Position numbers and translations under genes: made by a program. DNA of 64,000 nt. It comes from an uncultured Collinsella sp. (GTDB taxonomy: Bacteria > Actinomycetota > Coriobacteriia > Coriobacteriales > Coriobacteriaceae). The stretch covers positions 1 to 64,000 of the forward strand of contig URPJ01000003.1 in assembly GCA_900549745.1 (NCBI GenBank), read 5' to 3'. Shown piece by piece: positions 34,327 to 43,507 of this stretch (its first letter is position 1; the number at the start of each line of letters is the position of its first letter). Under the pieces are notes generated by a model that was not told the DNA's origin, did not search any database, and saw only the letters and a program-made list of their open reading frames with translations.

Positions 34327-36294
34327 CTAGCGCAGGGACCTCAGGCCGCCGGCATCCTTGTCGAGCACCGTAAAGCGCACGGCATCCAGGTGCTCCAAGA
34401 TGCTGATGGCGCGTTTGCGCGACACGCCCAGGGCCTCGCGCAGCACGCTCGTGGTGGCAGCGCCGCCGGCTGCCTCAATGGCGGCGGCGACGAGTTCACG
34501 TGCATGGGCCTCGGCGGCAGCGGACAGGGCAACGTCGCGCTCGACCTTAACGATAGAGCGATTGAGCGAAAGCTCGCGCAGGGCGCGCGTCATAGTGTCG
34601 CGGCCGAGCTGCAACTGCTCGCCCACCTCGGGCAATGTCGGTGCATCGAGGCCGGCTTCGTCCAGCAAGGCAACGATACGTTCGCAGGCCTCGCGCACCA
34701 CACGCGCCGCGGCGGCAGCGGAGTGCGGGTCGAACACCTCGGCGCCCTCGGAGGCACACACGCCGCGCGAGCAGCCCTCGGCAATCAGAGCCGCGGCAAC
34801 GCCTTCATCAGCGGAAGGCCACGCAGCATGGGCAACGGCGCCGGGCGTAAAGCCCGTCTCCTTGGGAGACGCCGCATGCATGGCTGACAGGGTCGCCGCC
34901 AGAGCATCCATCGCGGCGTCGAGCACCACGGCGTCCGCAAAGAGGGCCGCATCACCCACGGCAAGCTTGCGAACGGAGCCCTGCGACACCAACCCGCGCA
35001 GTGCGGCATCGACCTCGCCGACGCCAAGATCCAAAGCCTCGGCAACATCAACCGCCGTAACCGGCAGCATCTGCAGCGCCAGCCAAGCACCCACACCGCC
35101 CGCGATATCGCCGGACTCAAGCGCCGCAAACAGTGCGCGCTCGCCGGCAGAAAGCTCGCGCGAGCGACGGCAGCGCGAAAGCAGCACGCGCCCGCCGCCG
35201 ATGAGCATAACGGGCGAATACGACAGCACCACGGCATGGTCTCCGGCACACAGCGGCAGCGGCTCCTCCAGGCGCACCTGCACGGTACGGGTCTCGCCCA
35301 CCGCCATGGGGGCCTCGCCCTCCAAAAGCATGATGCGGCCGACGACCTCGGCCGTGCCGGCCATCACATGCACACGCGCGCCCGACTCGAGCACGCGCGG
35401 CTTGGTGCCCTCGCGGCCCAGGTAGGTGAACGTCATCATAAAGCGCAACGTCTGGCCAAAGCGGTCCGCCACGCCCAGCATCTCGCCACGGTCAAGCGCC
35501 GCGACACCGTCACCAACTAGGTTGAGCGCCACACGCTGACCAGGCAGCGCGCGCGGCGTATCGCCATGCACCTGAATCCCGCGCACGCGACAGACCGTAC
35601 GCGACGGCAAAGCCATCAGCTCGTCGCCCACCGCAACCGGCGCATCATGCAGCGTTCCCGTCACGACAGTGCCGACGCCCTTGATCGTAAAGCAGCGGTC
35701 AATCGGCAGACGAGGCGCGGCATCGCTCCGCTCGGCACGGTCGCGACAGGCACCCCAGCAAACACCCACCTGCTCGTCGAGCACCGCAAGCAGCCCGTCG
35801 ATCCCCTCGCCCGTCTTGGACGACACGGGCACGATCGGCGCGCCCGCAAACACGGTGCCCGACAAAAAGTCATCGACATCGAGCTCGGCAAGCTCGGTCA
35901 TCTCGGCGTCGGCCAGGTCGCACATCGTCAGCGCGACCACCATATGCGTAACGCCCAACAGCTCCAGCACATGCACGTGCTCGCGGGTCTGCGGCATTAC
36001 GCCCTCAACGGCAGAGACCACCAGCACGGCAACGTCGATGCCTGTCGCACCCTGCACCATAGCGCGCAGGTAATGCGCGTGGCCCGGCACGTCGACAAGG
36101 CCAACGATCTTGCCGCTCGGCAGTGCCAGTTCGCCAAAGCCCAGCTCCACCGTCATGCCCCGGCGACGCTCAACCTCCAGACGGTCGGGATTCTTGCCGG
36201 TCAGCGCCTCGATCAGTGCGGACTTACCGTGGTCAACGTGACCCGCCGTGCCAACGATAACGGGGCACTCCACCAGCGTTTGAACCTCACTCAT
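34327..36294 (-). CDS. selB: Selenocysteine-specific translation elongation factor
   Basis: 655 residues. The GTPase domain has P-loop GTAGHVDHGKS (residues 16-25) and DVPGH (68-72). The G4 guanine-recognition motif reads TMCD (123-126) where TKxD/NKxD is expected. EF-Tu-like domains 2 and 3 follow, and the C-terminal part contains several winged-helix repeats (PTLPEVGEQLQLGRDTMTRALREL, VLREALGVSRKRAISILEHLDAVRFT) that bind the SECIS hairpin. It brings Sec-tRNA to in-frame UGA codons. Its ATGA start overlaps the selA stop. tRNA-Sec follows 36 bases after its stop. Confidence 0.95.
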   Translation of the reverse strand: MSEVQTLVECPVIVGTAGHVDHGKSALIEALTGKNPDRLEVERRRGMTVELGFGELALPSGKIVGLVDVPGHAHYLRAMVQGATGIDVAVLVVSAVEGVMPQTREHVHVLELLGVTHMVVALTMCDLADAEMTELAELDVDDFLSGTVFAGAPIVPVSSKTGEGIDGLLAVLDEQVGVCWGACRDRAERSDAAPRLPIDRCFTIKGVGTVVTGTLHDAPVAVGDELMALPSRTVCRVRGIQVHGDTPRALPGQRVALNLVGDGVAALDRGEMLGVADRFGQTLRFMMTFTYLGREGTKPRVLESGARVHVMAGTAEVVGRIMLLEGEAPMAVGETRTVQVRLEEPLPLCAGDHAVVLSYSPVMLIGGGRVLLSRCRRSRELSAGERALFAALESGDIAGGVGAWLALQMLPVTAVDVAEALDLGVGEVDAALRGLVSQGSVRKLAVGDAALFADAVVLDAAMDALAATLSAMHAASPKETGFTPGAVAHAAWPSADEGVAAALIAEGCSRGVCASEGAEVFDPHSAAAAARVVREACERIVALLDEAGLDAPTLPEVGEQLQLGRDTMTRALRELSLNRSIVKVERDVALSAAAEAHARELVAAAIEAAGGAATTSVLREALGVSRKRAISILEHLDAVRFTVLDKDAGGLRSLR

Positions 36295-37748
36295 CGAGCA
36301 ACCGCCTTCTTAACGCACGCGACGAGCGTCGACGCCGCCGTCTCGATATCGCGGTCGCCCACAAGCGTACGGACGTCAAACAAAATGCGATCGTGCGAGG
36401 TTCGCGTGACGACCGGCGTGTCGAAGTCCTGGACAAGCGAGCGCTTGAGCGCGTCGACCGTCAGGCGCTCGTCAACAAGACGCACGGCAACGCACATCGT
36501 GGGCAGCTCCACGGTAGGCAGCGAGCCGCCACCGGGGGTCGACGATTCCTCGACGATTTCCACCTGCACGGCACACGGGCAGCCAGCCTTATCGAGACCC
36601 GCCACAATCAGCTCGCGCAGCTTGCGGGCACGTCGTTCCAAATGGGCCTGTGGCATCGTAAGCATACTGAGCACCGGAATATCACGATGGGCCACGTCGG
36701 CACCGTCCATGTAGATGCGCAGTGTAGCCTCGAGCGCCGCCAGTGCGAGCTTGCCCGGGCGTAGGGCACGCATAAGCGGATGCGACCCGCAGGCCTGGAC
36801 CAGATCGCGACGGCCCATGATAATGCCCGCCTGTGCGGCACCGAGCAGCTTATCGCCCGAGCACGACACCAGATCGAGCCCTGCCGAAACCGAAGCCGGC
36901 GTGGTTTCTTCGCCGCCGCGCACCAAGATGTCGTCGGGCAACAGCGCGCCCGAACCCTGGTCCTCGTAGAACAGCAGACCATGCTTGTGGGCCAGGGCGG
37001 CAAGCTCCCGAGAGCCCACTTCCTCGTGAAAGCCCTCGATGCGATAGTTGGAAGGATGGACCTTGAGGATCATCGCCGTATCGGGCGTGATGGCTTGCTC
37101 ATAATCAGCCAGGTGCGTGCGGTTGGTGGCGCCGACCTCGACGAGTTTGGCGCCCGAAGCCGCCATGACATCGGGGATGCGGAAGCTGCCGCCGATCTCG
37201 ACAAGCTCGCCGCGGCTGACGATAACCTCTTTGCCCGCGGCATGGGTCGCCAGCACCAGCAGCACCGCGGCGGCGTTGTTGTTGACCACGAGCGCGTCCT
37301 CGGCACCGGTGAGTGAGCGGATGAGCTGCGCGGCATGCTCCTTGCGCGACCCTCGCGAGCAGGTGTCGACGCTGTACTCGAGCGTGCTGTAGCCGCGCGC
37401 GACCTCGGCCACGGCCTTTGCCGCCGACTCCGCGAGCGGGGCGCGGCCCAAGTTGGTATGGATGACCACACCCGTGGCGTTGACGGCAGGGCGCAGGCTC
37501 GGCAACGCGGAGCGGTGCGCACGCCACTCGATGGCCGAGGCAAGGTCGCGCTTAGAGCGCGGGGCAGCACCGGCGCGAATGGCTGCGCGCTCCTCGTCGA
37601 GCTCGGCCGTCACGGCGGCATGCACCACCGCGTCGCAGGTCTCCCCCGCCGCCTTCACGACCGGCCACTCGGCAAGCAGCTCGTTGACGGAAGGAATGGC
37701 GCGCAGGCGGGCGCGTACCTCATCGGACATGTTCTGGCTATCGCTCAT
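36291..37748 (-). CDS. selA: L-seryl-tRNA(Sec) selenium transferase
   Basis: 485 residues. The family signatures are NATGVVIHTNLGRAPL (residues 90-105) and the PLP-lysine motif SCSGDKLLGAAQAG with Lys300. LEYSVDTCSRGSRKEHAAQLI and VVNNNAAAVLLVL are also typical. It converts Ser-tRNA(Sec) to Sec-tRNA(Sec) with selenophosphate from SelD. It is translationally coupled to selB and follows a molybdopterin oxidoreductase gene by 52 bases. The length is close to E. coli SelA (463). Confidence 0.96.
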   Translation of the reverse strand: MSDSQNMSDEVRARLRAIPSVNELLAEWPVVKAAGETCDAVVHAAVTAELDEERAAIRAGAAPRSKRDLASAIEWRAHRSALPSLRPAVNATGVVIHTNLGRAPLAESAAKAVAEVARGYSTLEYSVDTCSRGSRKEHAAQLIRSLTGAEDALVVNNNAAAVLLVLATHAAGKEVIVSRGELVEIGGSFRIPDVMAASGAKLVEVGATNRTHLADYEQAITPDTAMILKVHPSNYRIEGFHEEVGSRELAALAHKHGLLFYEDQGSGALLPDDILVRGGEETTPASVSAGLDLVSCSGDKLLGAAQAGIIMGRRDLVQACGSHPLMRALRPGKLALAALEATLRIYMDGADVAHRDIPVLSMLTMPQAHLERRARKLRELIVAGLDKAGCPCAVQVEIVEESSTPGGGSLPTVELPTMCVAVRLVDERLTVDALKRSLVQDFDTPVVTRTSHDRILFDVRTLVGDRDIETAASTLVACVKKAVAR

Positions 37749-37800
37749 GTACGGCCTTTCAAAAGAAACGTGGATCAGTCTAATGCATCAGCTGAGTCAA

Positions 37801-39918
37801 TTACTCGTTATTATCCTCGCGCGCCGCGATCTTTTCCACGCGAACGGCGTTTTCCTGGGTGAGCGCGGCACCCGTCAACGGGTCCCAGCGCAGCGGCGTA
37901 TGGTCGAGTGGGCCCATGCCCAAGGCTTGAGCGCCACCGGCATCGGCGCCAAACGAACGCCCGCCGGGGGCGGCCGAGGTGAAGATGCACGCCGGATGCA
38001 GATACGGCGTCGTCTCCACGCGCACGCGGTCGCGGCCCAAATCGCTCACAAGTTCGACGACCTCGCCATCGGCGATGCCCATGTGCGCAGCGGCATCGGC
38101 ATTCATCTGCACGGCATCCAGGTCCGATCCAGCCTCAGCGGCACCTTGGGCCGCGAGCCTGCGCGAAGTATGCGACTCAAAGGGACGGTTGCCGCTAATG
38201 AGGCGAAACATCCCCGGGCCGGGCTCCACCATCGGCGCAATCCAGCCTGGCACGCGTCCCAGACCGGCTCGTTCCCACACGTCGCTTGCCAGCGCAATTT
38301 TGCCGCCATCCAAGGGAATCACCGGCTCGCCTGTACGCGACGGCAACGCAACACCCGTGTCGGCCCAGCCGCGCTCCTTGAGCTCGTCCAGATTGATCCC
38401 AAACGACGCCACCTGGGCAGCCGCTAGATCGTCGGACGTAAACTGGAAGTACTCGCCCGCGCCACACGCCTGCGCCAGACCGGCAAAAATCTCCCGACCG
38501 GGACGTGTGTCGTCATGCTGCACGGGCAGCACGGCGTTGCGGTAGAACACGCGCGCATCGTTGACGCCCGCCACCGTTCCCACGCCGCGGTCGGCCTCCA
38601 GATACGTCACGTCGGGCAGCACGAAGTCAGAAGCACGTGCCGTCTCGGACCAGCGAATATCAATCGTCACAAGCAAGTCGAGCCGCTGCAAAATACTCAA
38701 CCAAGCCTGTGCATTGCCATAGCCCGCACCAGGGTTACTGGCATAGACGATGAGCCCACGCAAATCGCCGGCAAGAATCGACTGACCGATGGTCGTGCAC
38801 AGGCCGCGCTCGGGATCGACGAGCGGATAGCGCTCGGACCCCAGCTTGGGCCCACGCGGCACCGGCGGCGTCGCAAAGCGCGTGGGATCGAGGTCGCCCA
38901 ACACAAGCGGCGTGGGCGGATTGAGCGCGCCGCCCGCATGCCCGATGCAGCCCAGCAGCACATCGACCAAGCAGATAGCGCGCGCGGTCTGGGTGCTATT
39001 GGCATACGCGATACCGATGCCACCATGAAAGCCCGCATCCACCACAGCGGCAGGCGCGGCGGCAGCGAGATCGCGCGCCGTGGCGACAATCTCTGCGGCC
39101 GGCACGTCGCACATCGACTCGGCCCACTCGGGCGTCCAAGGACGGGCCGCCTGCGCCAGCTCGTCAAAACCCGTGGTATAGCGGGCAACGAACTCGTGGT
39201 CGTACAAGTCCTCGGCAATCAGCACGTGGGCGATGCCCAGCAGTAGTGCCAAATCGCAGCCCGGGCGCACGCGCAGCCAGCGGTCGGCAAGCGCGGCGGA
39301 GCCGCTGCGCCGGGGGTCGACCACGATAATCTTCGCCCCGCGCCGGCGCGCATCGTTGAGCGCATCGACGGCCCCCATCGTCGATGAATCGACGATGGAA
39401 CGCCCCAGGTACATGATGCAGTCGGTATGTGCCAGGTCGGAGGCGGGGCTATAGCCCAGGCTGTGCTCCCAACCGGTAAGTCGGCTTACCTCGCAGGCGC
39501 CATCGGCACCGTACACGTTGGGCGAGCCCAACGCATGCATAAAGCGATACGCCCAGTAGCGGTCGAACGAGGGAACGCCGAGCGTCATGCCCAGCGCGCG
39601 CGGACCATGCCCGTCAACAATCCCCAAAAGGCGCTCGGCAATCTGAGCAAACGCCTCGTCCCAGGTAATCGCATCGAACCCCGAGCCATCCCGGCGGCGT
39701 CGCATGGGGTGCACAATGCGGTCGCGCTCGTCAAACGGCATTGCCAGGCGATGGCGCCCGCGGGCGCACAGGGCACGCGCCGCGCACGGATGCCCCACAA
39801 CCGGCAACTCAGCCACCACACGACCGTCCTCAACGCGTGCCGCAAAGGCGCAATCGGCATAGCATCCCCCGCATGTGGTCACCACGGCGCGACCGTCACG
39901 CTTCACAGCAGATGCCAT
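37801..39918 (-). CDS. Molybdopterin-dependent oxidoreductase of unknown substrate (DMSO reductase superfamily)
   Basis: 705 residues from the ATG at 39918 (MASAVKRDGRAVVTT), preceded by AAAGGGG; upstream in-frame starts exist at 39936 and 39984. The N-terminal [4Fe-4S] motif is CGGCYADCAFAA...CARGR. The candidate Mo/W ligand is Cys142 in YGADGACEVSRLTGWEHSLGYSP, so no UGA is needed here. Further motifs are KIIVVDPRRSG and the C-terminal dinucleotide-binding domain with LISGNRPFESHTSRR. There is no Tat signal, so it is cytoplasmic. It lies directly upstream of selA and may be cotranscribed with the sel genes. The substrate is unknown; it is not a close FdhF homologue. Confidence 0.75.
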   Translation of the reverse strand: MASAVKRDGRAVVTTCGGCYADCAFAARVEDGRVVAELPVVGHPCAARALCARGRHRLAMPFDERDRIVHPMRRRRDGSGFDAITWDEAFAQIAERLLGIVDGHGPRALGMTLGVPSFDRYWAYRFMHALGSPNVYGADGACEVSRLTGWEHSLGYSPASDLAHTDCIMYLGRSIVDSSTMGAVDALNDARRRGAKIIVVDPRRSGSAALADRWLRVRPGCDLALLLGIAHVLIAEDLYDHEFVARYTTGFDELAQAARPWTPEWAESMCDVPAAEIVATARDLAAAAPAAVVDAGFHGGIGIAYANSTQTARAICLVDVLLGCIGHAGGALNPPTPLVLGDLDPTRFATPPVPRGPKLGSERYPLVDPERGLCTTIGQSILAGDLRGLIVYASNPGAGYGNAQAWLSILQRLDLLVTIDIRWSETARASDFVLPDVTYLEADRGVGTVAGVNDARVFYRNAVLPVQHDDTRPGREIFAGLAQACGAGEYFQFTSDDLAAAQVASFGINLDELKERGWADTGVALPSRTGEPVIPLDGGKIALASDVWERAGLGRVPGWIAPMVEPGPGMFRLISGNRPFESHTSRRLAAQGAAEAGSDLDAVQMNADAAAHMGIADGEVVELVSDLGRDRVRVETTPYLHPACIFTSAAPGGRSFGADAGGAQALGMGPLDHTPLRWDPLTGAALTQENAVRVEKIAAREDNNE

Positions 39919-39987
39919 CTCGATTACCCCTTTCATCAGCCAAACACAACAGGCCAACAGCCCGACAACGAGCCCCAGACCCAAATA

Positions 39988-40018
39988 GCCTCCCGCACGG
40001 CAACGCCCCGCGGGAGGC
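39988..40018 (-). terminator. Terminator at the end of the formate hydrogenlyase operon
   Basis: GCCTCCCGC (39988-39996) and GCGGGAGGC (40010-40018) form a 9-bp stem 23 bases after the focA stop, followed on the minus strand by TATTTGG. The T-run is modest. Confidence 0.65.
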
Positions 40019-40040
40019 CCAACGTCAAACAGACGGTACC

Positions 40041-40880
40041 TTACGCCTCGGACTTCTTAGCGTAGATAAACCAGTAGCCGAGCGCGATCAGAACCGCGCC
40101 GCCCACGATGTTGCCCAGCGTGGCGGCGGACAAGTTAAACGCAATGCCCGCAGCGTTGAGTGCATCGGCGCCGGCGACGTCGGCACCATAGCCGAACGCG
40201 TGCATCACGGCACCCATGGGCAAAAAGTACATGTTGGCGACGCAGTGCTCAAAACCGCAGGCCACAAAAGCGGCGATGGGCAGCAGAATGCCCACAACCT
40301 TATCGACCACGGTCTTGCCGGCGGTACCGATCCACACGGCCAGGCACACAAAGATGTTGCACAGGATGCCACGGAAGAAGATCGTCACCCAGTCGATCGT
40401 CACCTTGCCGGCGGCGACGCTCACCATGGAATTGGCGACCGCCTCGCCGTTGAGCTTGTAAATACCGGCCATATACACCAAAAAGACGATGAACAGGGCA
40501 CCGACAAAATTGCCGACCCACACGACGACCCATGCCTTGAGCATCTGAGCCAGGGTGATCTTTTTGCTCTTGAGCGCGCAGACCATAAGCGAATTACCGG
40601 TAAACAGCTCGGCGCCGCACACCAGTACCAGCACCAGGCCCAGGCAAAAGCACAGACCGCCCACGACGCGCTGGGCACCCCAGCCCAGCGTGCTGTCGCT
40701 CAAGAACACGGTAAAGAACAGGCCACCGAAGGCAATAAACGCACCGGCGAACATTGCCAACAGAAAGGCCTTTGCGACCGGCAGGTTGGCCTTGGTCACG
40801 CCGGCGGCCTCGGTCTTGGCCTCGATCGCGGCGGGCGCCAGGCAATCGGGAGCGGGATATTCTGCCTTGGAATCTGCCAT
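40041..40880 (-). CDS. focA: Formate/nitrite transporter family channel (FocA-like)
   Basis: 279 residues from the ATG at 40880 (MADSKAEYPAPD). Six membrane segments and the FNT signatures are present: FLLAMFAGAFIAFGGLFFTVF, GAELFTGNSLM (the omega-loop region) and CGFEHCVANMYFLPMG with the conserved central His. FNT channels move formate and formic acid across the inner membrane. As the last gene of the formate hydrogenlyase operon it most likely imports formate for H2 production. It is separated from hycI by 39 bases with its own ribosome site. Confidence 0.92.
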   Translation of the reverse strand: MADSKAEYPAPDCLAPAAIEAKTEAAGVTKANLPVAKAFLLAMFAGAFIAFGGLFFTVFLSDSTLGWGAQRVVGGLCFCLGLVLVLVCGAELFTGNSLMVCALKSKKITLAQMLKAWVVVWVGNFVGALFIVFLVYMAGIYKLNGEAVANSMVSVAAGKVTIDWVTIFFRGILCNIFVCLAVWIGTAGKTVVDKVVGILLPIAAFVACGFEHCVANMYFLPMGAVMHAFGYGADVAGADALNAAGIAFNLSAATLGNIVGGAVLIALGYWFIYAKKSEA

Positions 40881-40919
40881 GTCAATCACTTCTTTCCTAA
40901 TCAGCAGGGACAAGCGCAC

Positions 40920-41423
40920 CTATTGCTCTTGTCCCAAGCGGACAAAGTGGGAAAAGTCGTTGGCGGCCACGGCGTCGTACACGGCGTCGACGGCGTCAAA
41001 GACTTCCGGGGACATGGGGTTGTAGAACTCCGTGTCGCCCGGCTGAATCCCTATGAAGACGATATCTTCGCACGATTGCTCAATCTCTTCGATCAGAATC
41101 GACAAGGGAAGCGAATGCGTGGTGAACATCGACTTGCGCGCGACGTCGGTCTTATCGAGCAGGCGGATGGCACCGACGGGCAGCGCCATGTCGGCGGCAT
41201 CGACCAACACTAGGCGCGGCGGACGCTCGCGCTTGACCTCGATGATGTCGTCCTCGGGCGTCTGACCACCGTCGATGGTGTACCAACCGGCGATGGGCGT
41301 GTCCTCCATCTTTTTGGAGAGCACGGGGCCAGCGGCATCGTCGGCGCGCAGCACGCTTCCCGCCGTGAGCACAATGCCCGCAAACGGGGCGTCGTTCACA
41401 CGGCCATCCACAACGCGACCCAT
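40920..41423 (-). CDS. hycI: Hydrogenase maturation endopeptidase (HycI type)
   Basis: 167 residues. GIVLTAGSVLRADDAAGP corresponds to the GxGNxLxxDDGxG motif with the nickel-sensing Asp, and RLVLVDAADMALPVGAIRLLD and TTHSLPLSILIEEIEQ match the family. It removes the C-terminal tail of the hydrogenase large subunit after nickel insertion. That subunit, at 43508-45280, has such a tail of about 44 residues after the last CxxC motif. The gene overlaps the hycH stop by one base and lies just before focA. Confidence 0.88.
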   Translation of the reverse strand: MGRVVDGRVNDAPFAGIVLTAGSVLRADDAAGPVLSKKMEDTPIAGWYTIDGGQTPEDDIIEVKRERPPRLVLVDAADMALPVGAIRLLDKTDVARKSMFTTHSLPLSILIEEIEQSCEDIVFIGIQPGDTEFYNPMSPEVFDAVDAVYDAVAANDFSHFVRLGQEQ

Positions 41424-42004
41424 TACTGCAACCTCCCCGTCAGATACACGCCCGACACATCGCGCACGCGCTCAACCAGATCGCGAAACTTCATTAAGAA
41501 CGCAACCTGCTGGGCATGCAGGCCAAAGTCGTCATCGAACACCGAGATGCCGGCCTTGGCCGAACCGCGAAAACCGCGATCGTCGAGCAGCGTGTCACAG
41601 GCCTCGAGCAGCGACGGCACCGCCGCCTTGTCGAGCTGGCACTCGCCAAAGGAGCGGATGGCCTCGAACTTGGTCTTGGCCTCCCCCTCCGGCAGCGCGT
41701 CGATAAGCGTATAGAACACGTTCACCGGCACCGACAGGCGCGGCTCAAAGCAGTCGAGCACGCCGGTGTGGTGGCCCACGGCGAGCGTGTAGTACAGCAC
41801 GTCGCAGGCCTCCTGGGGAACGTCTTCCTCGGTCTCCACAAACTTACGCGTGAGCTCATAGAAGACCACCTGGTCGGGCGTATGGCCCAGGCAGGGGTCG
41901 GCGACGCCCTCGGCGGCCTCGTCGCTTGCGCGCGAGGCATCGCCAAAAGAGCCGCCGAGCATGCCGGGGCCCGCAAAGTAACCAGAGCGGTCCGTGAGCT
42001 CCAT
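41423..42004 (-). CDS. hycH: Formate hydrogenlyase maturation protein (HycH family)
   Basis: 193 residues starting MELTDRSGYFAGPGMLGG. The family region VFYELTRKFVETEEDVPQEACDVLYYTLAVGHHTGVLDCF is clear. HycH-family proteins are needed for large-subunit processing and assembly of the membrane hydrogenase, with an unclear mechanism. It abuts hyfI (42004/42005) and overlaps hycI by one base, so all three are coupled. Confidence 0.85.
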   Translation of the reverse strand: MELTDRSGYFAGPGMLGGSFGDASRASDEAAEGVADPCLGHTPDQVVFYELTRKFVETEEDVPQEACDVLYYTLAVGHHTGVLDCFEPRLSVPVNVFYTLIDALPEGEAKTKFEAIRSFGECQLDKAAVPSLLEACDTLLDDRGFRGSAKAGISVFDDDFGLHAQQVAFLMKFRDLVERVRDVSGVYLTGRLQ

Positions 42005-42787
42005 CTAGCGACCTCCGGCCAGTACCAGATCCTGTAACGCCGAGTACACCTCAACGCGGCGAGGATCATCCTGCTTGTCGATGAGCAGCGCCATGGCACC
42101 GCGGATATCGCCCTTGGGCGCGCCCTCGAGCGTATCCATAAACTCGTTGGCCAAGTCGCGGCCGTAACGGTAGCCGCTCATGGCGCGAGCCTCGCGCTCG
42201 ATGGCAACGCGCAGCTTGTACGGCACGCCGGGGTGCAGGATATCGGCCTGCTCGCCGGCGGCCTCCACCGTGGTCTCGGCATGGAGCTTTTGGTCCAGCA
42301 GGCCAAGTGCCATGGCAAAGCCGTAGATGGTCTGCGCGGGGCTGGGCGGGCAGCCGGGGATATAGACATCGACCGGCAAGATCTTGTCCGTGCCACCCCA
42401 GACGCAGTAGTTGTCGTAGAAGATGCCGCCGGTGCAGCCGCACGCGCCATAGGACACCACGATCTTGGGATCGGGTGCGGCCTCAAAGGCGCGCAGGGCC
42501 GGCATGCGCATGGCACGCGTTACGGCGCCGGTGTACAGCAGCACATCGGCGTGACGGGGCGAGGGCACGACCTTGATGCCAAAGCGCTCGACGTCGAAGA
42601 CGGGCGTGATGGAACCGAAGATCTCGATCTCGCAGCCGTTGCAGCCGCCGCAGTCAACACGGTAGACGTACACCGAGCGCTTGATCTTCTTAAGAAGGGT
42701 CGCCTTGGCCTTCTCGATGCTCTCGTCGAGCTCGATCTTGGTCGGGCGGTACTGGAGCCGCTCGGGCAAAAGCGTGGGTTCGGCCAT
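42005..42787 (-). CDS. hyfI: Formate hydrogenlyase small [NiFe]-hydrogenase subunit (NuoB-like, HycG/HyfI)
   Basis: 260 residues. The proximal [4Fe-4S] ligands lie in DCGGCNGCEIEIFG, SYGACGCTGGIF and VYIPGCPPSPAQTI, the NuoB/HycG pattern. The subunit links the ferredoxin subunits to the NiFe site in the large subunit. The N-terminal ~45 residues contain a charged helix. Close packing with hyfH (two-base gap) and hycH places it in the same operon. Confidence 0.93.
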   Translation of the reverse strand: MAEPTLLPERLQYRPTKIELDESIEKAKATLLKKIKRSVYVYRVDCGGCNGCEIEIFGSITPVFDVERFGIKVVPSPRHADVLLYTGAVTRAMRMPALRAFEAAPDPKIVVSYGACGCTGGIFYDNYCVWGGTDKILPVDVYIPGCPPSPAQTIYGFAMALGLLDQKLHAETTVEAAGEQADILHPGVPYKLRVAIEREARAMSGYRYGRDLANEFMDTLEGAPKGDIRGAMALLIDKQDDPRRVEVYSALQDLVLAGGR

Positions 42788-42789
42788 GG

Positions 42790-43506
42790 TTACTCCTCCT
42801 TCGTTTCAAAATCCATGATGATGCCCTCGACCGGCGCCGGACCGGCGGGAATCTCGGGCGCATCGGGGTTGAGCTCGCGGTCGATATACTCCGGGTTCAC
42901 GCCGTGGCCGCCCAGATACTCCATGCCGGGGCCCTGGGGCTCACCGGACGCAAGCGTCTCGTTGGCAGCCATGCCGGCAGCGTTGCCGGTCTTTACGGCC
43001 GAGGCGGCGCGCAGGGCGTCGAGCTCGCGCTTGCACTCCTGGCACATACCGACGGTACGGGCAGCCTGCTCGGCCTCCATGCCGCCGGCCTTTTGCAGCA
43101 GGCGCTTTGCGTAGTCGATCTCCTTGTGCGGGGCAAACGGCTTGCCGCAGCGCGAGCAGTGCTCGAGCGTATAGACGCTCTTGCTGGTGAGGTCGTCCTT
43201 GCTCATGACGGCAAGCTCAAACTCCTCGGTGAGCTTGATGGCCTCCATGGGGCAGGCTTCCTCGCAGCGGCCGCAAAAGATGCAGCGGCCGTAGTCGATC
43301 GACCAGGTAATGGTATCGGCCGCAAGGTCGGTGTCCATGCGAATGGCATCGGCCGGGCACGCCACGCCGCAGGCACCGCAGGCGATGCAGAGCTCGGCAT
43401 TGTGCTCGGGCTTGCCGCGCATGTCCTTATTGGTGGGGAACGGCGCAAACGGGTACTTGACCGTCGCGTCGCCGGCCTTGGCGTTAACCTTCCAAAGCTT
43501 CAGCAT
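42790..43506 (-). CDS. hyfH: Formate hydrogenlyase ferredoxin subunit (NuoI-like, HycF/HyfH)
   Basis: 238 residues from the ATG at 43506 (MLKLWKVNAKAG); the frame is open further upstream but only inside hyfG. Two [4Fe-4S] motifs are CIACGACGVACPADA and CIFCGRCEEACPMEA. Two further cysteine pairs, CSRCGKPF and CQECKRE, in the C-terminal half could bind another metal. It carries electrons from the formate dehydrogenase side to the hydrogenase. One base separates it from hyfG. Confidence 0.92.
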   Translation of the reverse strand: MLKLWKVNAKAGDATVKYPFAPFPTNKDMRGKPEHNAELCIACGACGVACPADAIRMDTDLAADTITWSIDYGRCIFCGRCEEACPMEAIKLTEEFELAVMSKDDLTSKSVYTLEHCSRCGKPFAPHKEIDYAKRLLQKAGGMEAEQAARTVGMCQECKRELDALRAASAVKTGNAAGMAANETLASGEPQGPGMEYLGGHGVNPEYIDRELNPDAPEIPAGPAPVEGIIMDFETKEE

Positions 43507-43507
43507 A

